In this document: positions 8,802-17,671 of the stretch, one piece after another
How the letters are laid out: every line of letters starts with the position of its first letter
Numbering within the stretch: the stretch's first letter is position 1
Assembly (NCBI GenBank): GCA_016903675.1
Contig: JADQBA010000002.1
Coordinates: forward strand, 124,001 to 188,000
From: Stigonema ocellatum SAG 48.90 = DSM 106950
GTDB taxonomy: Bacteria > Cyanobacteriota > Cyanobacteriia > Cyanobacteriales > Nostocaceae
Direction of reading: 5' to 3'
DNA length: 64,000 bases
The notes under the pieces: generated by a model
What the model was told of the DNA's origin: nothing
What the model saw: only the letters and a program-made list of their open reading frames with translations
The model's database searches: none
Program-made: the position numbers and the translations under genes

Positions 8802-9587
8802 TTAATCTGTAGAACTCATAATAGTGAGGTCAAGCAATGGCTTGGCAGCTAAGCAATACAAATGGCTAGTGAATAAATCTGGCTGTTGGATGCCGATGCT
8901 TGCTAAAGCAGGCGTGGTGGGAAATGGCCAAAGTCGATCAAAGGAAATTTTATCTTTTTGTAACCCAAACTGCACCAAGTAAGTAGCTGGTGGTGCTGAT
9001 AAAGATTGCAGAAGCTGATAAGCCACTTGATATAGGGGTTGACGCAAAGCATCTGATAAATGGAAGGGCTGGTAGTAAGATAATTCAGAAAGCGATAAAT
9101 CTTTTAATGATTTTGTGTCTGTGAATCGTCCAGATGCTAGGGAAATAACCTCTCCGTAGAGAGGTCCTTTAGCAGTGAGTACTACTGGCAACCAGAAGCA
9201 GCCATCACTGATTGCTATTTGCATTTTGTCTGCTACACGTTGCCGTAAACTGGCAACATCTCGGCAGGCTTGGAAAATTCCCTGAGAGGGGAATACTAAA
9301 TTTTCGGGCAAACAGAGTGTTAACGGGCAAAAAATTATCTCCTCGAAAAACCCGATTTCTTGAATTTTTGATGTCTGATCCTTTACTGGACTTAGGCATG
9401 AATCGGGTTTTTTAAAGGTTCCTTGAATTTTTGATTCTAGGTTGTTTGCTGCAACGACTTCTACGGACGTTACTTGGATAAAATCTTTTGTGTTACCCAA
9501 TTCTAAGGCAGCTAACATACCCTTGAGAGTGGGAGAGTCTGTGACTTCCTGTCCACTTGGTTCAACCACTATTAAAACTTTAGGCAT
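8802..9587 (-). CDS. Conserved protein of unknown function with a repeat insertion
   Basis: About 261 residues, starting MPKVLIVVEPSGQE at an ATG at 9587. This ATG overlaps the last eight bases of the upstream coiled-coil gene (ATGCCTAA), so the two are probably coupled. No known domain, membrane segment or signal peptide is recognised. Residues about 51-84 are encoded by a palindromic repeat element (9346-9435; see separate entry), which looks like a later insertion. The gene is convergent with the STAS gene, with only a few bases between them. Confidence 0.65.
   Translation of the reverse strand: MPKVLIVVEPSGQEVTDSPTLKGMLAALELGNTKDFIQVTSVEVVAANNLESKIQGTFKKPDSCLSPVKDQTSKIQEIGFFEEIIFCPLTLCLPENLVFPSQGIFQACRDVASLRQRVADKMQIAISDGCFWLPVVLTAKGPLYGEVISLASGRFTDTKSLKDLSLSELSYYQPFHLSDALRQPLYQVAYQLLQSLSAPPATYLVQFGLQKDKISFDRLWPFPTTPALASIGIQQPDLFTSHLYCLAAKPLLDLTIMSSTD
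9346..9435. repeat. Palindromic element inside the preceding gene
   Basis: Perfect 12-base inverted repeats AAAAACCCGATT (9346-9357) and AATCGGGTTTTT (9401-9412), plus a 14-base direct repeat CTTGAATTTTTGAT at 9359-9372 and 9422-9435. The frame stays open. A related hairpin of AGAAACC(C)GG type is near psbA. Confidence 0.75.
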
Positions 9588-10140
9588 TTGGCATAGCAGA
9601 AATATTACTTTGGGAAGATGTGTTGCGCGGAAAATTCGGCAAATCAATACCGCTGTGAGTAGCGTTGCGGGTTTTCAGGGCTAAGCGATAACTCACACTT
9701 TGCAGTTCAGCTTGGAGTTGGCGATTTTCCCTTTGTAGAATTGCCACCTTTTCTCTGACTGGAGCCATACGCTCCTCAAACTTACGACGATAAATTTGAG
9801 GGAGTTCTTGTACTACTTGCTCAAGCATCCGACTGCGATCAGTTAGTTCTTGCACTGACTGACGTAATTGGTAAATCTCAGCATCACGTAGTGTAATTTG
9901 CTCTTGATAGAAAGTTACCTGCTGCTCAACGGCTTGCAATTGTTCTCGCAAAGCCTGCAACTGAGATAGATGCAGTTCTGATATTTCTGGCTGGGGCATA
10001 AAATTAGTATTGCCCTTGACCAGTCGGAAGAGTTCTTGAGACAGCTGCTGTACTAATTGATCCCGAAGCTGCAACTCTTGGCGCAACTTCGACACTTCTG
10101 TTGAGAGAGCTTGGATAGTGGATGTGTCAGTTTGACTCAC
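9580..10140 (-). CDS. Coiled-coil protein of unknown function
   Basis: A 186-residue, Gln/Glu/Leu-rich protein that is almost entirely predicted coiled coil (TEVSKLRQELQLRDQLVQQL near 14; further heptads to about 150). No catalytic motif is seen. It sits upstream of, and overlaps, the 261-residue unknown gene, and downstream of rpsF on the same strand, which suggests one operon. A structural or scaffolding role is an inference only. Confidence 0.7.
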   Translation of the reverse strand: MSQTDTSTIQALSTEVSKLRQELQLRDQLVQQLSQELFRLVKGNTNFMPQPEISELHLSQLQALREQLQAVEQQVTFYQEQITLRDAEIYQLRQSVQELTDRSRMLEQVVQELPQIYRRKFEERMAPVREKVAILQRENRQLQAELQSVSYRLALKTRNATHSGIDLPNFPRNTSSQSNISAMPNA

Positions 10141-10241
10141 AGTGGCTTACAGCTCCCATTAAGAATCTTTTCCACTTTTAGGTATAACTACGGTTGCCTT
10201 ACTTTTAGTAAGTAATAGTTAATTTAACATTTTTGTTAGTA

Positions 10242-10305
10242 GTTGATTGGGGAATTGTTGTTTCTTCCAACCCACCACCAACTACTAACCACCAACCACC
10301 AACAA
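10242..10305. repeat. Short paired repeats (TTGTTG / CAACCACC type)
   Basis: Degenerate seven-base units of ACCACCA type just downstream of rpsF, with a short complementary stretch on the 5' side. Confidence 0.6.
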
Positions 10306-10629
10306 CTATGCTACTTCTTCGACAGCTGGTTCTTGCTGTGGAACTTCTTGCTTGAGAGTCAGGTAACGAATTACTTCTTCGCTCAAACGCATGGCGCGTT
10401 CTAAGGGAGCGATAACATTTCCAGGACCAGTGTAGTTCATCTGGATATAGATGCCATCCCGATGTCTGTTGATTTCATAAGCGAGACGACGCTTACCACG
10501 ATTCTGAATTTGGATATTGTCGGCTCCTTGTTCGCGGAGCAAGTTCTCATATTTAGTAATTGCTTGCTCTACTTGTTCGTCTCCTAAGTCAGGACGCAGG
10601 ATGTACATTGTTTCGTAAACTATCTGCAT
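10306..10629 (-). CDS. rpsF: 30S ribosomal protein S6
   Basis: S6 binds S18 in the small-subunit platform. The 107-residue protein has the family pattern YETMYILRPDLGDEQVEQAI (residues 4-23), NRGKRRLAYEINRHRDGIY and a central RAMRLSEEVIRYLTLK helix. I choose the ATG at 10629, preceded by AAGGAG 9 bases upstream, over an in-frame ATG at 10683 that lacks homology. Confidence 0.95.
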   Translation of the reverse strand: MQIVYETMYILRPDLGDEQVEQAITKYENLLREQGADNIQIQNRGKRRLAYEINRHRDGIYIQMNYTGPGNVIAPLERAMRLSEEVIRYLTLKQEVPQQEPAVEEVA

Positions 10630-11175
10630 GGTTTCAATCTCCTTATGGACAACATGGCTGCTCAAGTCAGTCAATTTATACATAAATCCTGAATCAGGAT
10701 ATCAGTAGTGATTAACATCTGAAGCAACAAGGAACTATGATCTTACAATATGAACACAAAACCTGAAAGCTGACTTTCTCCAAGCTTTCAAGAAACACGG
10801 GGAGTAGGGAGTAGGGAGTGGGGAGTGGGGAGTGGGGGAAGAGGGGGAATGACTCGCTGCGCTTAAATTCAAAATCTTTTGACTTTTGACTTTTGACTTT
10901 TGACTTCCCCGTAGGGGCGTGGGGGTGGTGCGCCGCCCGTGGGGTGGTCACAAGAAAAAGGGCACCTTCCCGCTCAGAGTTGCGTTTTAGAAATAAATTT
11001 TGTGAACGTGCAGATTGTAAAATGGTTCGTGCGACAAATGGAATGGAGTGTTTAGCACTTCTCCCAAATGAAGAACATTCCCGCTATGGGAAGGGTGTAA
11101 GGGTGTAAGGAAAAATAAATCACCTACCACACTGCAACTCCTAACAAAAAAGCCCTGAGGATATTGATCAAAGTT
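10630..11175. other. Intergenic region with heptamer arrays
   Basis: Between divergent rpsF and the hydrolase gene. GGGGAGT-type units lie at about 10798-10845 and GACTTTT units at 10876-10905. The rest (10906-11175) shows no convincing gene; the promoters of both neighbours must lie here. Confidence 0.55.
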
Positions 11176-11949
11176 ATGGCACAGCGGTATGTCAGAGTTC
11201 AAAATCAAGAAGGAAAAATTTACTATGGCTTACTACAACTATCCTTCACTGTGCAGGTGCTGGATGCGCCACCCTGGTTACAAGGACAACCGACTGATTT
11301 GATTTTGGAACCGGATAGTTATCAAATCTTAGCTCCCTGCTCTCCTTCAAAAATTGTAGCCGTAGGCAAGAATTATGTAGACCATGCAGCAGAAATGGGA
11401 ACTGAAGTCCCTAGTGAACCACTCATCTTTCTCAAGCCGTCCACGTCTATCATTGCCTCTGGTGAAGAAATTCTCTATCCCCAGCAGTCACAGCGTGTAG
11501 ATTACGAAGGAGAATTGGCGATCGTGATTGGCGATCGCACTGTTGATTGCACACCAGCTGAAGCCCAAACCAAAATTTGGGGTTATACCATCGCCAATGA
11601 TGTGACAGCACGGGATTTACAGAAACGGGATGGTCAATGGACACGCGCAAAAGGTTTTGATACCTTCTGCCCCCTAGGACCGTGGATTGTCCGAGAATTA
11701 AGCCCAGGAGCCAAATTGCAAACTTTCTTAAACGAGTTGACAACTCCTGTACAATCTGCCTGGATCGATCAAATGGTTTTTCCCCCGGATTTTCTTGTCT
11801 CCTACATCAGTAGGGTGATGACACTGCTCCCAGGAGACTTGGTACTGACAGGTACACCATCAGGCATAGGACCATTGCAGCCAGGCGATCGCGTTCTTGT
11901 CGCGATCGAAGGCATTGGTCGCTTAGAAAACACAGTGGCAGCCCGTTAA
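11176..11949 (+). CDS. Fumarylacetoacetate hydrolase family protein
   Basis: A 257-residue member of the FAH/HpcE family, divalent-metal-dependent C-C hydrolases, isomerases or decarboxylases acting on beta-keto acids. The metal-binding signature is present: KIVAVGKNYVDHAAEMG near 58-74, VDYEGELAIVIGDR near 101-114 (two metal-ligand glutamates) and YTIANDVTARDLQ near 133-145 (metal-ligand Asp). The tail has LTGTPSGIGPLQPGD. In cyanobacteria the substrate is unproven; an acylpyruvase or oxaloacetate decarboxylase role is plausible. An ATG four codons upstream (11164) is also possible. Confidence 0.88.
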   Translation: MAQRYVRVQNQEGKIYYGLLQLSFTVQVLDAPPWLQGQPTDLILEPDSYQILAPCSPSKIVAVGKNYVDHAAEMGTEVPSEPLIFLKPSTSIIASGEEILYPQQSQRVDYEGELAIVIGDRTVDCTPAEAQTKIWGYTIANDVTARDLQKRDGQWTRAKGFDTFCPLGPWIVRELSPGAKLQTFLNELTTPVQSAWIDQMVFPPDFLVSYISRVMTLLPGDLVLTGTPSGIGPLQPGDRVLVAIEGIGRLENTVAAR

Positions 11950-11952
11950 CTG

Positions 11953-12429
11953 CTAACGCACTTGCATGTATACTGCATCAGAGAGGGCAGGAATTTCTGC
12001 GTAACGTCCAATTAGAGACTGTATAACAGAATATACAGTAGCTGCTACTATCCCAAGAAAAATGGTTGTAGACAAAGTTTGTATTGCAAACGCTACACCA
12101 GGAAGAGACACAATCCTCAAAATTATGCTGCACAAGTAGGCAACAATGTCTAAAAGCAATGCTTGCATAGCATTAAAACGAATAAAATGAGGGATTTTTT
12201 CATTTCTGACAACTAAAATAAACAAAGCAAAGAAAACTATCATTGGGCCATATGGTCCCAAGATGCGGTAAATTTCCATTACGGGTAGAAGCGGCAAAAA
12301 TAGCACTCTCAGTGCTGGGAACTGTCCAAGCAAGATATCCCCGAATCCAACCGCACTAATTAGAGGTAGCAAATAAGGTAAGCAAGCAAAAATTCTGTCT
12401 CGAACCGTAGTAGACCCGCGCCAAGTCAT
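11953..12429 (-). CDS. Tic20-family membrane protein
   Basis: A 158-residue four-helix membrane protein of the Tic20 family, whose plastid member is part of the protein-import translocon; the cyanobacterial role is unresolved. The pattern RIFACLPYLLPLISAVGFG (about 12-30) and ILGPYGPMIVFFALFILVVR followed by FIRFNAMQALLLDI is typical. I choose the ATG at 12429, which has AGGAGA 8 bases upstream, over the ATG at 12504. It is convergent with the FAH-family gene with 3 bp between stops. Confidence 0.85.
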   Translation of the reverse strand: MTWRGSTTVRDRIFACLPYLLPLISAVGFGDILLGQFPALRVLFLPLLPVMEIYRILGPYGPMIVFFALFILVVRNEKIPHFIRFNAMQALLLDIVAYLCSIILRIVSLPGVAFAIQTLSTTIFLGIVAATVYSVIQSLIGRYAEIPALSDAVYMQVR

Positions 12430-12507
12430 CGTGCATTCTCCTGCTGTTAAATTTTCATAGTCCCTTGACCCTAGAATAACGCAGTTACTTGCGATTTCTG
12501 GCACAGA

Positions 12508-12705
12508 TCATTCAATGTTGACGATACGGAAACCCATCAGACACTCATACTGGTCTGGGTGCTTGTCCGTAAGTTTGCCAATAGCATGACCGCAGCGTAG
12601 TTGACCTTGACACCAGCGGGGTTGACCGCTGCTGTCGGCCAGTAAACAAGATCGGCACACCTGCCCAGGAGTAAGGATTTGGTCTTCCATGAGAATTACT
12701 AGCAT
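12508..12705 (-). CDS. Small cysteine-containing protein of unknown function
   Basis: A 65-residue protein starting MLVILMEDQILTPGQ at the ATG at 12705, chosen because AGGAGG lies 7 bases upstream; longer in-frame versions would read into heptamer repeat DNA. Four cysteines (VCRSCLLADS, RWCQGQLRCGHAIG) suggest a small metal-binding fold, perhaps a zinc ribbon. Its stop is 78 bases upstream of the Tic20-like start, so the two may be co-transcribed. Function unknown. Confidence 0.65.
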   Translation of the reverse strand: MLVILMEDQILTPGQVCRSCLLADSSGQPRWCQGQLRCGHAIGKLTDKHPDQYECLMGFRIVNIE

Positions 12706-12744
12706 CCCATCCCTCCTATAAATTCTCATTCTTAGCAAACAAGG

Positions 12745-12931
12745 GGTGTAAGGGTGTGAGGGTGTGAGGGTGTAGGGGTGTAGGGGTGTAAGGGTGTAAG
12801 GGTGTAGGGGATACTGGGGAAGATGCAATTAAAAATTATTTTTTAAATTTTAAATTTTAAATTTTACATTTTTAATTCTTGTAATCCCCCTACACCCCTA
12901 CACCCCTACACCCCCACACCCCTACACCCCT
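12745..12931. repeat. Paired arrays GTGTAGGG / CTACACCC
   Basis: G-strand units (12745-12806) and C-strand units (12887-12931) flank an AT-rich centre with TTTTAAA repeats. The arms are complementary, giving a potential long cruciform. Confidence 0.85.
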
Positions 12932-13176
12932 ATTGCCTGGTGGTCTTCAGTTCATTGTATGTTGGATATTTAAGTTGCTAGTAAAAACAAATACATAAAT
13001 TTATACACGAAAATTTATACCTCCGTAATTAACACCTGATACAAGCAAAGAACGTTATGATGATTAACGCATTCATAGTCATTAGTTAGTGGTTAGTGGT
13101 TAGTAGTCACAACTAACAATCAACAACCAACAACTAACAACTAACAAATGTGCCAATTTGAATAAGGATAGTTGAA
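12932..13176. other. glyA upstream region
   Basis: AT-rich DNA followed by AACTAAC/TAGTGGT-type heptamers (about 13081-13147). The glyA promoter should be here. No small gene was seen. Confidence 0.5.
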
Positions 13177-14460
13177 GTGACTCTGACTAACTCAGATTTT
13201 CTTGCATCTTCTGATCCTGCTGTTGCGGAGATAATCAATCAAGAACTTCAGCGCCAACGCGACCACTTGGAGTTGATTGCCAGTGAAAACTTTACCTCCG
13301 CCGCTGTACTAGCTGCCCAGGGTTCAGTACTGACAAATAAATATGCTGAAGGATTGCCTGGTAAACGTTACTATGGCGGCTGTGAGTTCATAGACCAAGT
13401 TGAGCAGCTGGCCATCGACCGTGCCAAACAACTTTTTGGTGCTACTCATGCCAACGTGCAACCTCATTCTGGCGCACAGGCAAATTTTGCAGTGTTTCTG
13501 ACGCTGCTGGAACCAGGGGACAAATTCATGGGGATGGATTTGTCTCATGGGGGACATCTTACCCACGGTTCACCCGTAAATGTCTCTGGTAAGTGGTTCC
13601 AAGTTTCTCATTATGGCGTCAGTCAAGAAACAGAACAACTGGACTATGACCAAATTCGGGAGCTGGCGCTAAGGGAGCGTCCTAAGCTACTGATTTGCGG
13701 TTATTCAGCTTATCCTCGTGTTATTGACTTTGAAAAGTTTCGCAGCATAGCTGATGAAATCGGTGCATACTTATTGGCGGATATTGCCCACATCGCCGGT
13801 TTGGTGGCTAGTGGTCTTCACCCCAACCCCATTCCCTATTGTGATGTAGTAACAACAACTACACATAAAACCCTACGTGGTCCTAGGGGTGGTTTAATCT
13901 TGACTCACGACGCGGAGTTAGGTAAGAAGCTGGATAAATCCGTTTTCCCTGGTACTCAAGGTGGACCATTGGAACATGCGATCGCTGGCAAAGCAGTGGC
14001 TTTTGGAGAAGCCCTCAAACCAGAGTTCAACGCCTACTCTGCTCAAGTCATTGAAAATGCTCGCGCTTTGGCCACCCAACTGCAAAACAGAGGGTTAAAA
14101 CTAGTGTCAAATGGTACAGATAATCATTTGATGCTAGTGGATTTACGGGCTATTGGCATGACTGGTAAGCAAGCAGACCAGTTAGTGAGTGGTGTAAATA
14201 TTACCGCTAACAAAAATACGGTTCCCTTCGACCCAGAGTCGCCATTTGTAACTAGTGGTTTGAGGTTGGGTTCCCCAGCAATGACAACACGGGGCATGGG
14301 AGTTGCGGAATTTACAGAAATTGGCAATATTATTGCTGATCGCCTGTTGCATCCAGAGTCGGAGACAGTTGCCGAAGATTGTCGGCGACGGGTAGCTAAG
14401 TTATGCTCTAGCTTCCCCTTGTATCCTCACCTGATGATTCCTATACCAGCGCTGGCATAA
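13177..14460 (+). CDS. glyA: Serine hydroxymethyltransferase
   Basis: GlyA is a PLP enzyme converting serine and tetrahydrofolate to glycine and methylene-tetrahydrofolate. The 427-residue protein has LELIASENFTS near 31, the PLP-lysine motif TTTTHKTLRGPRGG near 226-239 and the C-terminal signature SGLRLGSPAMTTRGM. The start is a GTG with AAGGATAG upstream. Confidence 0.97.
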   Translation: MTLTNSDFLASSDPAVAEIINQELQRQRDHLELIASENFTSAAVLAAQGSVLTNKYAEGLPGKRYYGGCEFIDQVEQLAIDRAKQLFGATHANVQPHSGAQANFAVFLTLLEPGDKFMGMDLSHGGHLTHGSPVNVSGKWFQVSHYGVSQETEQLDYDQIRELALRERPKLLICGYSAYPRVIDFEKFRSIADEIGAYLLADIAHIAGLVASGLHPNPIPYCDVVTTTTHKTLRGPRGGLILTHDAELGKKLDKSVFPGTQGGPLEHAIAGKAVAFGEALKPEFNAYSAQVIENARALATQLQNRGLKLVSNGTDNHLMLVDLRAIGMTGKQADQLVSGVNITANKNTVPFDPESPFVTSGLRLGSPAMTTRGMGVAEFTEIGNIIADRLLHPESETVAEDCRRRVAKLCSSFPLYPHLMIPIPALA

Positions 14461-14461
14461 A

Positions 14462-14593
14462 AAAGTGAGGAGTTACGAGTGAGGAGTTAGGAATAAATAA
14501 AAACAGTAGGAGAAAGGAGTATAAATTTATAACTCCTAACTCCTCACTCCTAACTTCTAACTCCTAACTTCTAACTTCTAACTCCTAACTCCT
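14462..14593. repeat. Paired heptamers GAGGAGTTA / TAACTCC
   Basis: One short G-strand stretch (14464-14492) and about nine TAACTCC/TAACTTC units (14529-14593) downstream of glyA. Confidence 0.8.
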
Positions 14594-14669
14594 CCAAAAT
14601 TTCCATGCTGATAAGTGACTGAAAATGTAGTAGATATTAGTTGGTAGAAATATCCTATGGAAGACACAG

Positions 14670-15716
14670 ATGCCTGCTTTGATTTATCATGTGATCGCCT
14701 TCCTCGTCGCCGCAGTAGTCGTTCTCTGGACTACGCCTGATGTTAGAAACATTGGCATCAAAAGTGGACGAGTAGATAAACCTGGAGACCGAAAAGTCCA
14801 TCAACATCCGATGGTGCGCCTGGGAGGAGTTTCCATCTTCGCGGGTACTGTAATCTCCCTAGTAATTGTTTGGTGGTTAGGCGGATTTGGAAACCTGCCG
14901 CCTGATAAAGAATGGCAAATATTGGGTGTTATCTTAGGTGGTGTGGGCTTTTTTCTCATTGGCTTAGCAGACGATTTATTAAACCTATCTCCTTTTACGC
15001 GCCTCTTAATGCAAGTTATTGTGGCTCTAGGTGCATGGAAAGCGGGCGTAAGTATAGATTTTTTAACCATTCCTACAGTCGGGATCGTTGACCTAAACTG
15101 GCTGAGTTTACCGATCACAATCGTTTGGTTGGTGGGGATGGTAAATGCAATTAACTGGATTGACGGTTTAGACGGCTTAGCTGCTGGTGTATCTGGAATT
15201 GCAGCGATGGTTATGCTAGTTGTAGCAGTGTTTATGAAGCAACCAGCAGCAGCCTTGATTGCAGCAGCGCTTGCTGGTGCGGCACTAGGATTTCTCCGGT
15301 ATAATTTTAATCCCGCCCAAATCTTTATGGGAGATGGCGGGGCTTATTTTATGGGCTTCACCTTAGCAGCAGTCGGCGTCATTGGTCTGGTGAAAATTCC
15401 TGCTGTCACTGCGGTGTTATTGCCTTATATCATTTTGGCAGTACCAATTGTAGATATGTCAGCGGTGATTGTGGCACGACTCAGCCGTGGAAAATCGCCT
15501 TTTACAGCGGATAAAAGCCACTTGCACCACAGACTCCTACGCGCTGGTTTGTCTCATAGATGGACTGTTTTATTCATTTACTCTTTGACCCTGTGGGTTG
15601 GGAGTTTGGCATTAGCCATTGCTGGGATACCCAGTGGTATAGCTTACGCTTGTGGCGCTACCTCACTACTCACCTACATTAGCTGGCGAGTTTGGAAAAA
15701 CTCTCGGCAATCTTAA
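14670..15716 (+). CDS. Undecaprenyl-phosphate GlcNAc-1-phosphate transferase (WecA/TagO/MraY family)
   Basis: A polyprenyl-phosphate sugar-1-phosphate transferase of 348 residues that starts synthesis of a lipid-linked cell-surface glycan. About ten membrane helices are evident. Catalytic loops are present: DRKVHQHPMVRLGG (about 41-54), LIGLADDLLNLSPFTR (about 97-112), NAINWIDGLDGLAAG (about 159-173) and DKSHLHHRLLRAGLSHR near 282. The HxHHRL pattern marks the WecA/TagO group rather than MraY proper. Confidence 0.9.
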   Translation: MPALIYHVIAFLVAAVVVLWTTPDVRNIGIKSGRVDKPGDRKVHQHPMVRLGGVSIFAGTVISLVIVWWLGGFGNLPPDKEWQILGVILGGVGFFLIGLADDLLNLSPFTRLLMQVIVALGAWKAGVSIDFLTIPTVGIVDLNWLSLPITIVWLVGMVNAINWIDGLDGLAAGVSGIAAMVMLVVAVFMKQPAAALIAAALAGAALGFLRYNFNPAQIFMGDGGAYFMGFTLAAVGVIGLVKIPAVTAVLLPYIILAVPIVDMSAVIVARLSRGKSPFTADKSHLHHRLLRAGLSHRWTVLFIYSLTLWVGSLALAIAGIPSGIAYACGATSLLTYISWRVWKNSRQS

Positions 15717-15717
15717 G

Positions 15718-15850
15718 TATTAGGGAGTGGGGAATGGGGAGTAGGGAGTAGGGAGTAGTTAATTGTTCATTTGCATTCCCCACTCCCCATTCCCCACTCC
15801 CCATTCCCCATTCCCCATTCCCCATTCCCCATTCCCCATTCCCCATTCCC
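15718..15850. repeat. Paired heptamers GGGGAGT / CCCCATT
   Basis: A short G-strand run (15721-15757) and a long C-strand run of CCCCACT/CCCCATT units reaching to the cinA start codon, so the array forms the cinA 5' leader. Confidence 0.85.
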
Positions 15851-17116
15851 ATGAGTGCAGAAATTATTTGTGTTGGTACTGAACTGTTATTGGGAGATAT
15901 CCTCAATGGCAATGCGCAATTTTTGGCGCAGGAGTTAGCCCAATTGGGTATTCCCCATTACTATCAAACGGTGGTAGGAGATAACCCAGTTCGGCTCAAG
16001 CAGGTGATAGAAATTGCTAGTCAAAGAGCGCAAATACTGATTTTTACTGGAGGTCTTGGTCCTACACCTGATGATCTCACGTGTGAAACCATTGCCGACT
16101 TTTTTGGTGTACCCTTAGTAGAACGCCCAGAGATTATCGAGGATATTGCCCAGAAATATGCTTTGCGTGGTCGGGTCATGACCCCTAGTAACCGCAAGCA
16201 AGCTTTGATACCTAAAGGGGCAGAAATTTTACCGAATTCCACAGGAACAGCACCTGGTATTATCTGGCAACCCCGTTTAGGGTTAACGATTTTTACTTTT
16301 CCTGGTGTGCCAAGTGAAATGCAACGGATGTGGCAAGACACTGCTGTACCATACCTCAATAGTCTTGGTTGGGGCAAAGAAATTATTTACAGTCGGATGT
16401 TGAAGTTTTGGGGAATTGCGGAATCTGCCTTGGCGGAGAAGGTCTCTTCTTATCTGAACTTGCCCAACCCGACAGTAGCACCTTATGCCAGTAAGGGGGA
16501 AGTAAAATTACGAGTTTCTGCCCAAGCTGCATCCGTTGCACTAGCCTTGGATTTGATTGCGCCTATAGAGAAACAGATTAAAGAAATTGCTGGATTAGAT
16601 TATTACGGTGCCGATGATGACACCTTAGCCTCAGTAGTAGGTCAGTTGTTGCGAACTTCAGGGGAAACCCTCTCAGTGGCAGAATCCTGCACAGGTGGCG
16701 GACTAGGGCAGATGTTGACAGAGATTTCTGGTAGTTCAGATTACTTCTGGGGTGGGGTCATTTCCTATGACAACTCCGTCAAAGTTGGGCTTTTGGGGGT
16801 GAACTCAGAAGATTTGGCAAAGTTTGGCGCAGTGAGTGCTGTTGTAGCAGAACAAATGGCGGCTGGGGTAAAAACTCGTCTGGGGACTAGTTGGGCATTA
16901 AGTATCACTGGCATTGCTGGGCCAATGGGTGGTACTGAGACTAAGCCAGTAGGTTTAGTCTATATCGGTTTAGCTGGACCAAATGGGGAAGTGGAAAGTC
17001 TTGAGTATCGCTTTGGTACAGGGCGGAGTCGGTCTTTGATTCGTCACTTGAGCGCTTGTAGCGCTTTGGATCATCTGCGGCGGAAGTTGTCTGGTCGCAT
17101 CGCCTCTTTTGGTTAG
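15851..17116 (+). CDS. cinA: CinA-like protein (competence/damage-inducible; NMN amidohydrolase family)
   Basis: A two-domain protein of 421 residues. Residues 1-170 form a MoaB/MogA-like domain (EIICVGTELLLGDILNGNAQ, then TGGLGPTPDD near 66). The C-terminal domain (about 255-415) is PncC-like nicotinamide-nucleotide amidohydrolase (LSVAESCTGGGLGQMLTEIS, SISGIAGPMGG-type motif seen as ALSITGIAGPMGG). Such proteins act in pyridine-nucleotide repair. The ATG directly abuts the heptamer array and no clear ribosome binding site is seen. Confidence 0.93.
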   Translation: MSAEIICVGTELLLGDILNGNAQFLAQELAQLGIPHYYQTVVGDNPVRLKQVIEIASQRAQILIFTGGLGPTPDDLTCETIADFFGVPLVERPEIIEDIAQKYALRGRVMTPSNRKQALIPKGAEILPNSTGTAPGIIWQPRLGLTIFTFPGVPSEMQRMWQDTAVPYLNSLGWGKEIIYSRMLKFWGIAESALAEKVSSYLNLPNPTVAPYASKGEVKLRVSAQAASVALALDLIAPIEKQIKEIAGLDYYGADDDTLASVVGQLLRTSGETLSVAESCTGGGLGQMLTEISGSSDYFWGGVISYDNSVKVGLLGVNSEDLAKFGAVSAVVAEQMAAGVKTRLGTSWALSITGIAGPMGGTETKPVGLVYIGLAGPNGEVESLEYRFGTGRSRSLIRHLSACSALDHLRRKLSGRIASFG

Positions 17117-17188
17117 TTCCGCTTTTTGTGCCGCCACTTCCAAGTATGATAGGAATATTGGAGTTGTTCTGTAAATAAAGTAAAGGTT

Positions 17189-17278
17189 ATGGAGATTTTG
17201 ACACTGGGTTGGGTTTCACTGCTGGTTGTTTTTACCTGGTCAATTGCAATGGTTGTCTGGGGTCGTAACGGAATCTAG
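17189..17278 (+). CDS. petN: Cytochrome b6-f complex subunit VIII (PetN)
   Basis: A 29-codon gene. The product MEILTLGWVSLLVVFTWSIA plus MVVWGRNGI matches the single-helix PetN subunit of the cytochrome b6-f complex in thylakoids almost residue for residue. It is essential for assembly of the complex in photosynthetic electron transport. AAAGG lies a few bases upstream of the ATG. It follows cinA by about 70 bp on the same strand. Confidence 0.95.
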   Translation: MEILTLGWVSLLVVFTWSIAMVVWGRNGI

Positions 17279-17285
17279 AAGAATC

Positions 17286-17447
17286 GTGGAAAGTCCATTT
17301 CTGAGCGTTTTAGCTTTGGTTGCCTTGGTGCTGTTAGTATTAGTCACCGGAGGTATTGGTTATTTGACGGTGACAGAATGGCGCGATCGCCGTCTCCGAG
17401 AGGAAGAAAAACGCGTTGCCCGACGCACCACTCCCAAGCGGCGATAA
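17286..17447 (+). CDS. Small single-helix membrane protein downstream of petN
   Basis: A 53-residue protein beginning at a GTG seven bases after the petN stop (VESPFLSVLALVALVLLVLV). It has one hydrophobic helix and a strongly basic, charged tail (EWRDRRLREEEKRVARR). The tight spacing suggests co-transcription with petN. The function is unknown. Confidence 0.6.
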   Translation: MESPFLSVLALVALVLLVLVTGGIGYLTVTEWRDRRLREEEKRVARRTTPKRR

Positions 17448-17463
17448 AGCACCTAGTACCGCT

Positions 17464-17502
17464 ACGCGTAATTCGTAATTCGTAATTCGTAATTCGTAAT
17501 TA
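17464..17502. repeat. TAATTCG heptamer run
   Basis: About five copies of TAATTCG between convergent transcription units. Confidence 0.8.
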
Positions 17503-17617
17503 CCGTTCGGTAAGGGTTTTAGACATTTCAAATGGGTGGGGTGGCTTTTTTACCTTCATCTGCTCCGCAGTTCTGAGCGCCCACCGTTCGCGCTTCGCGT
17601 CTCCCCTTGGGATTCGT

Positions 17618-17644
17618 TCAGAGCGCCTGTTTCCGGCGCTCTGA
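17618..17644. terminator. Hairpin between convergent petN and pntB units
   Basis: A 10-base perfect stem, TCAGAGCGCC and GGCGCTCTGA, with a 7-base loop. There is no long T run, so it may be a repeat that acts as a bidirectional terminator. Confidence 0.45.
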
Positions 17645-17671
17645 CTTGTCTCCATCTGCGGTTCAAAACCT

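Noticed and set aside
12706..12828. N-terminal extension of the small Cys protein
   Set aside because: Encoded by GTGTAGGG repeats; the AGGAGG before 12705 supports the shorter start.
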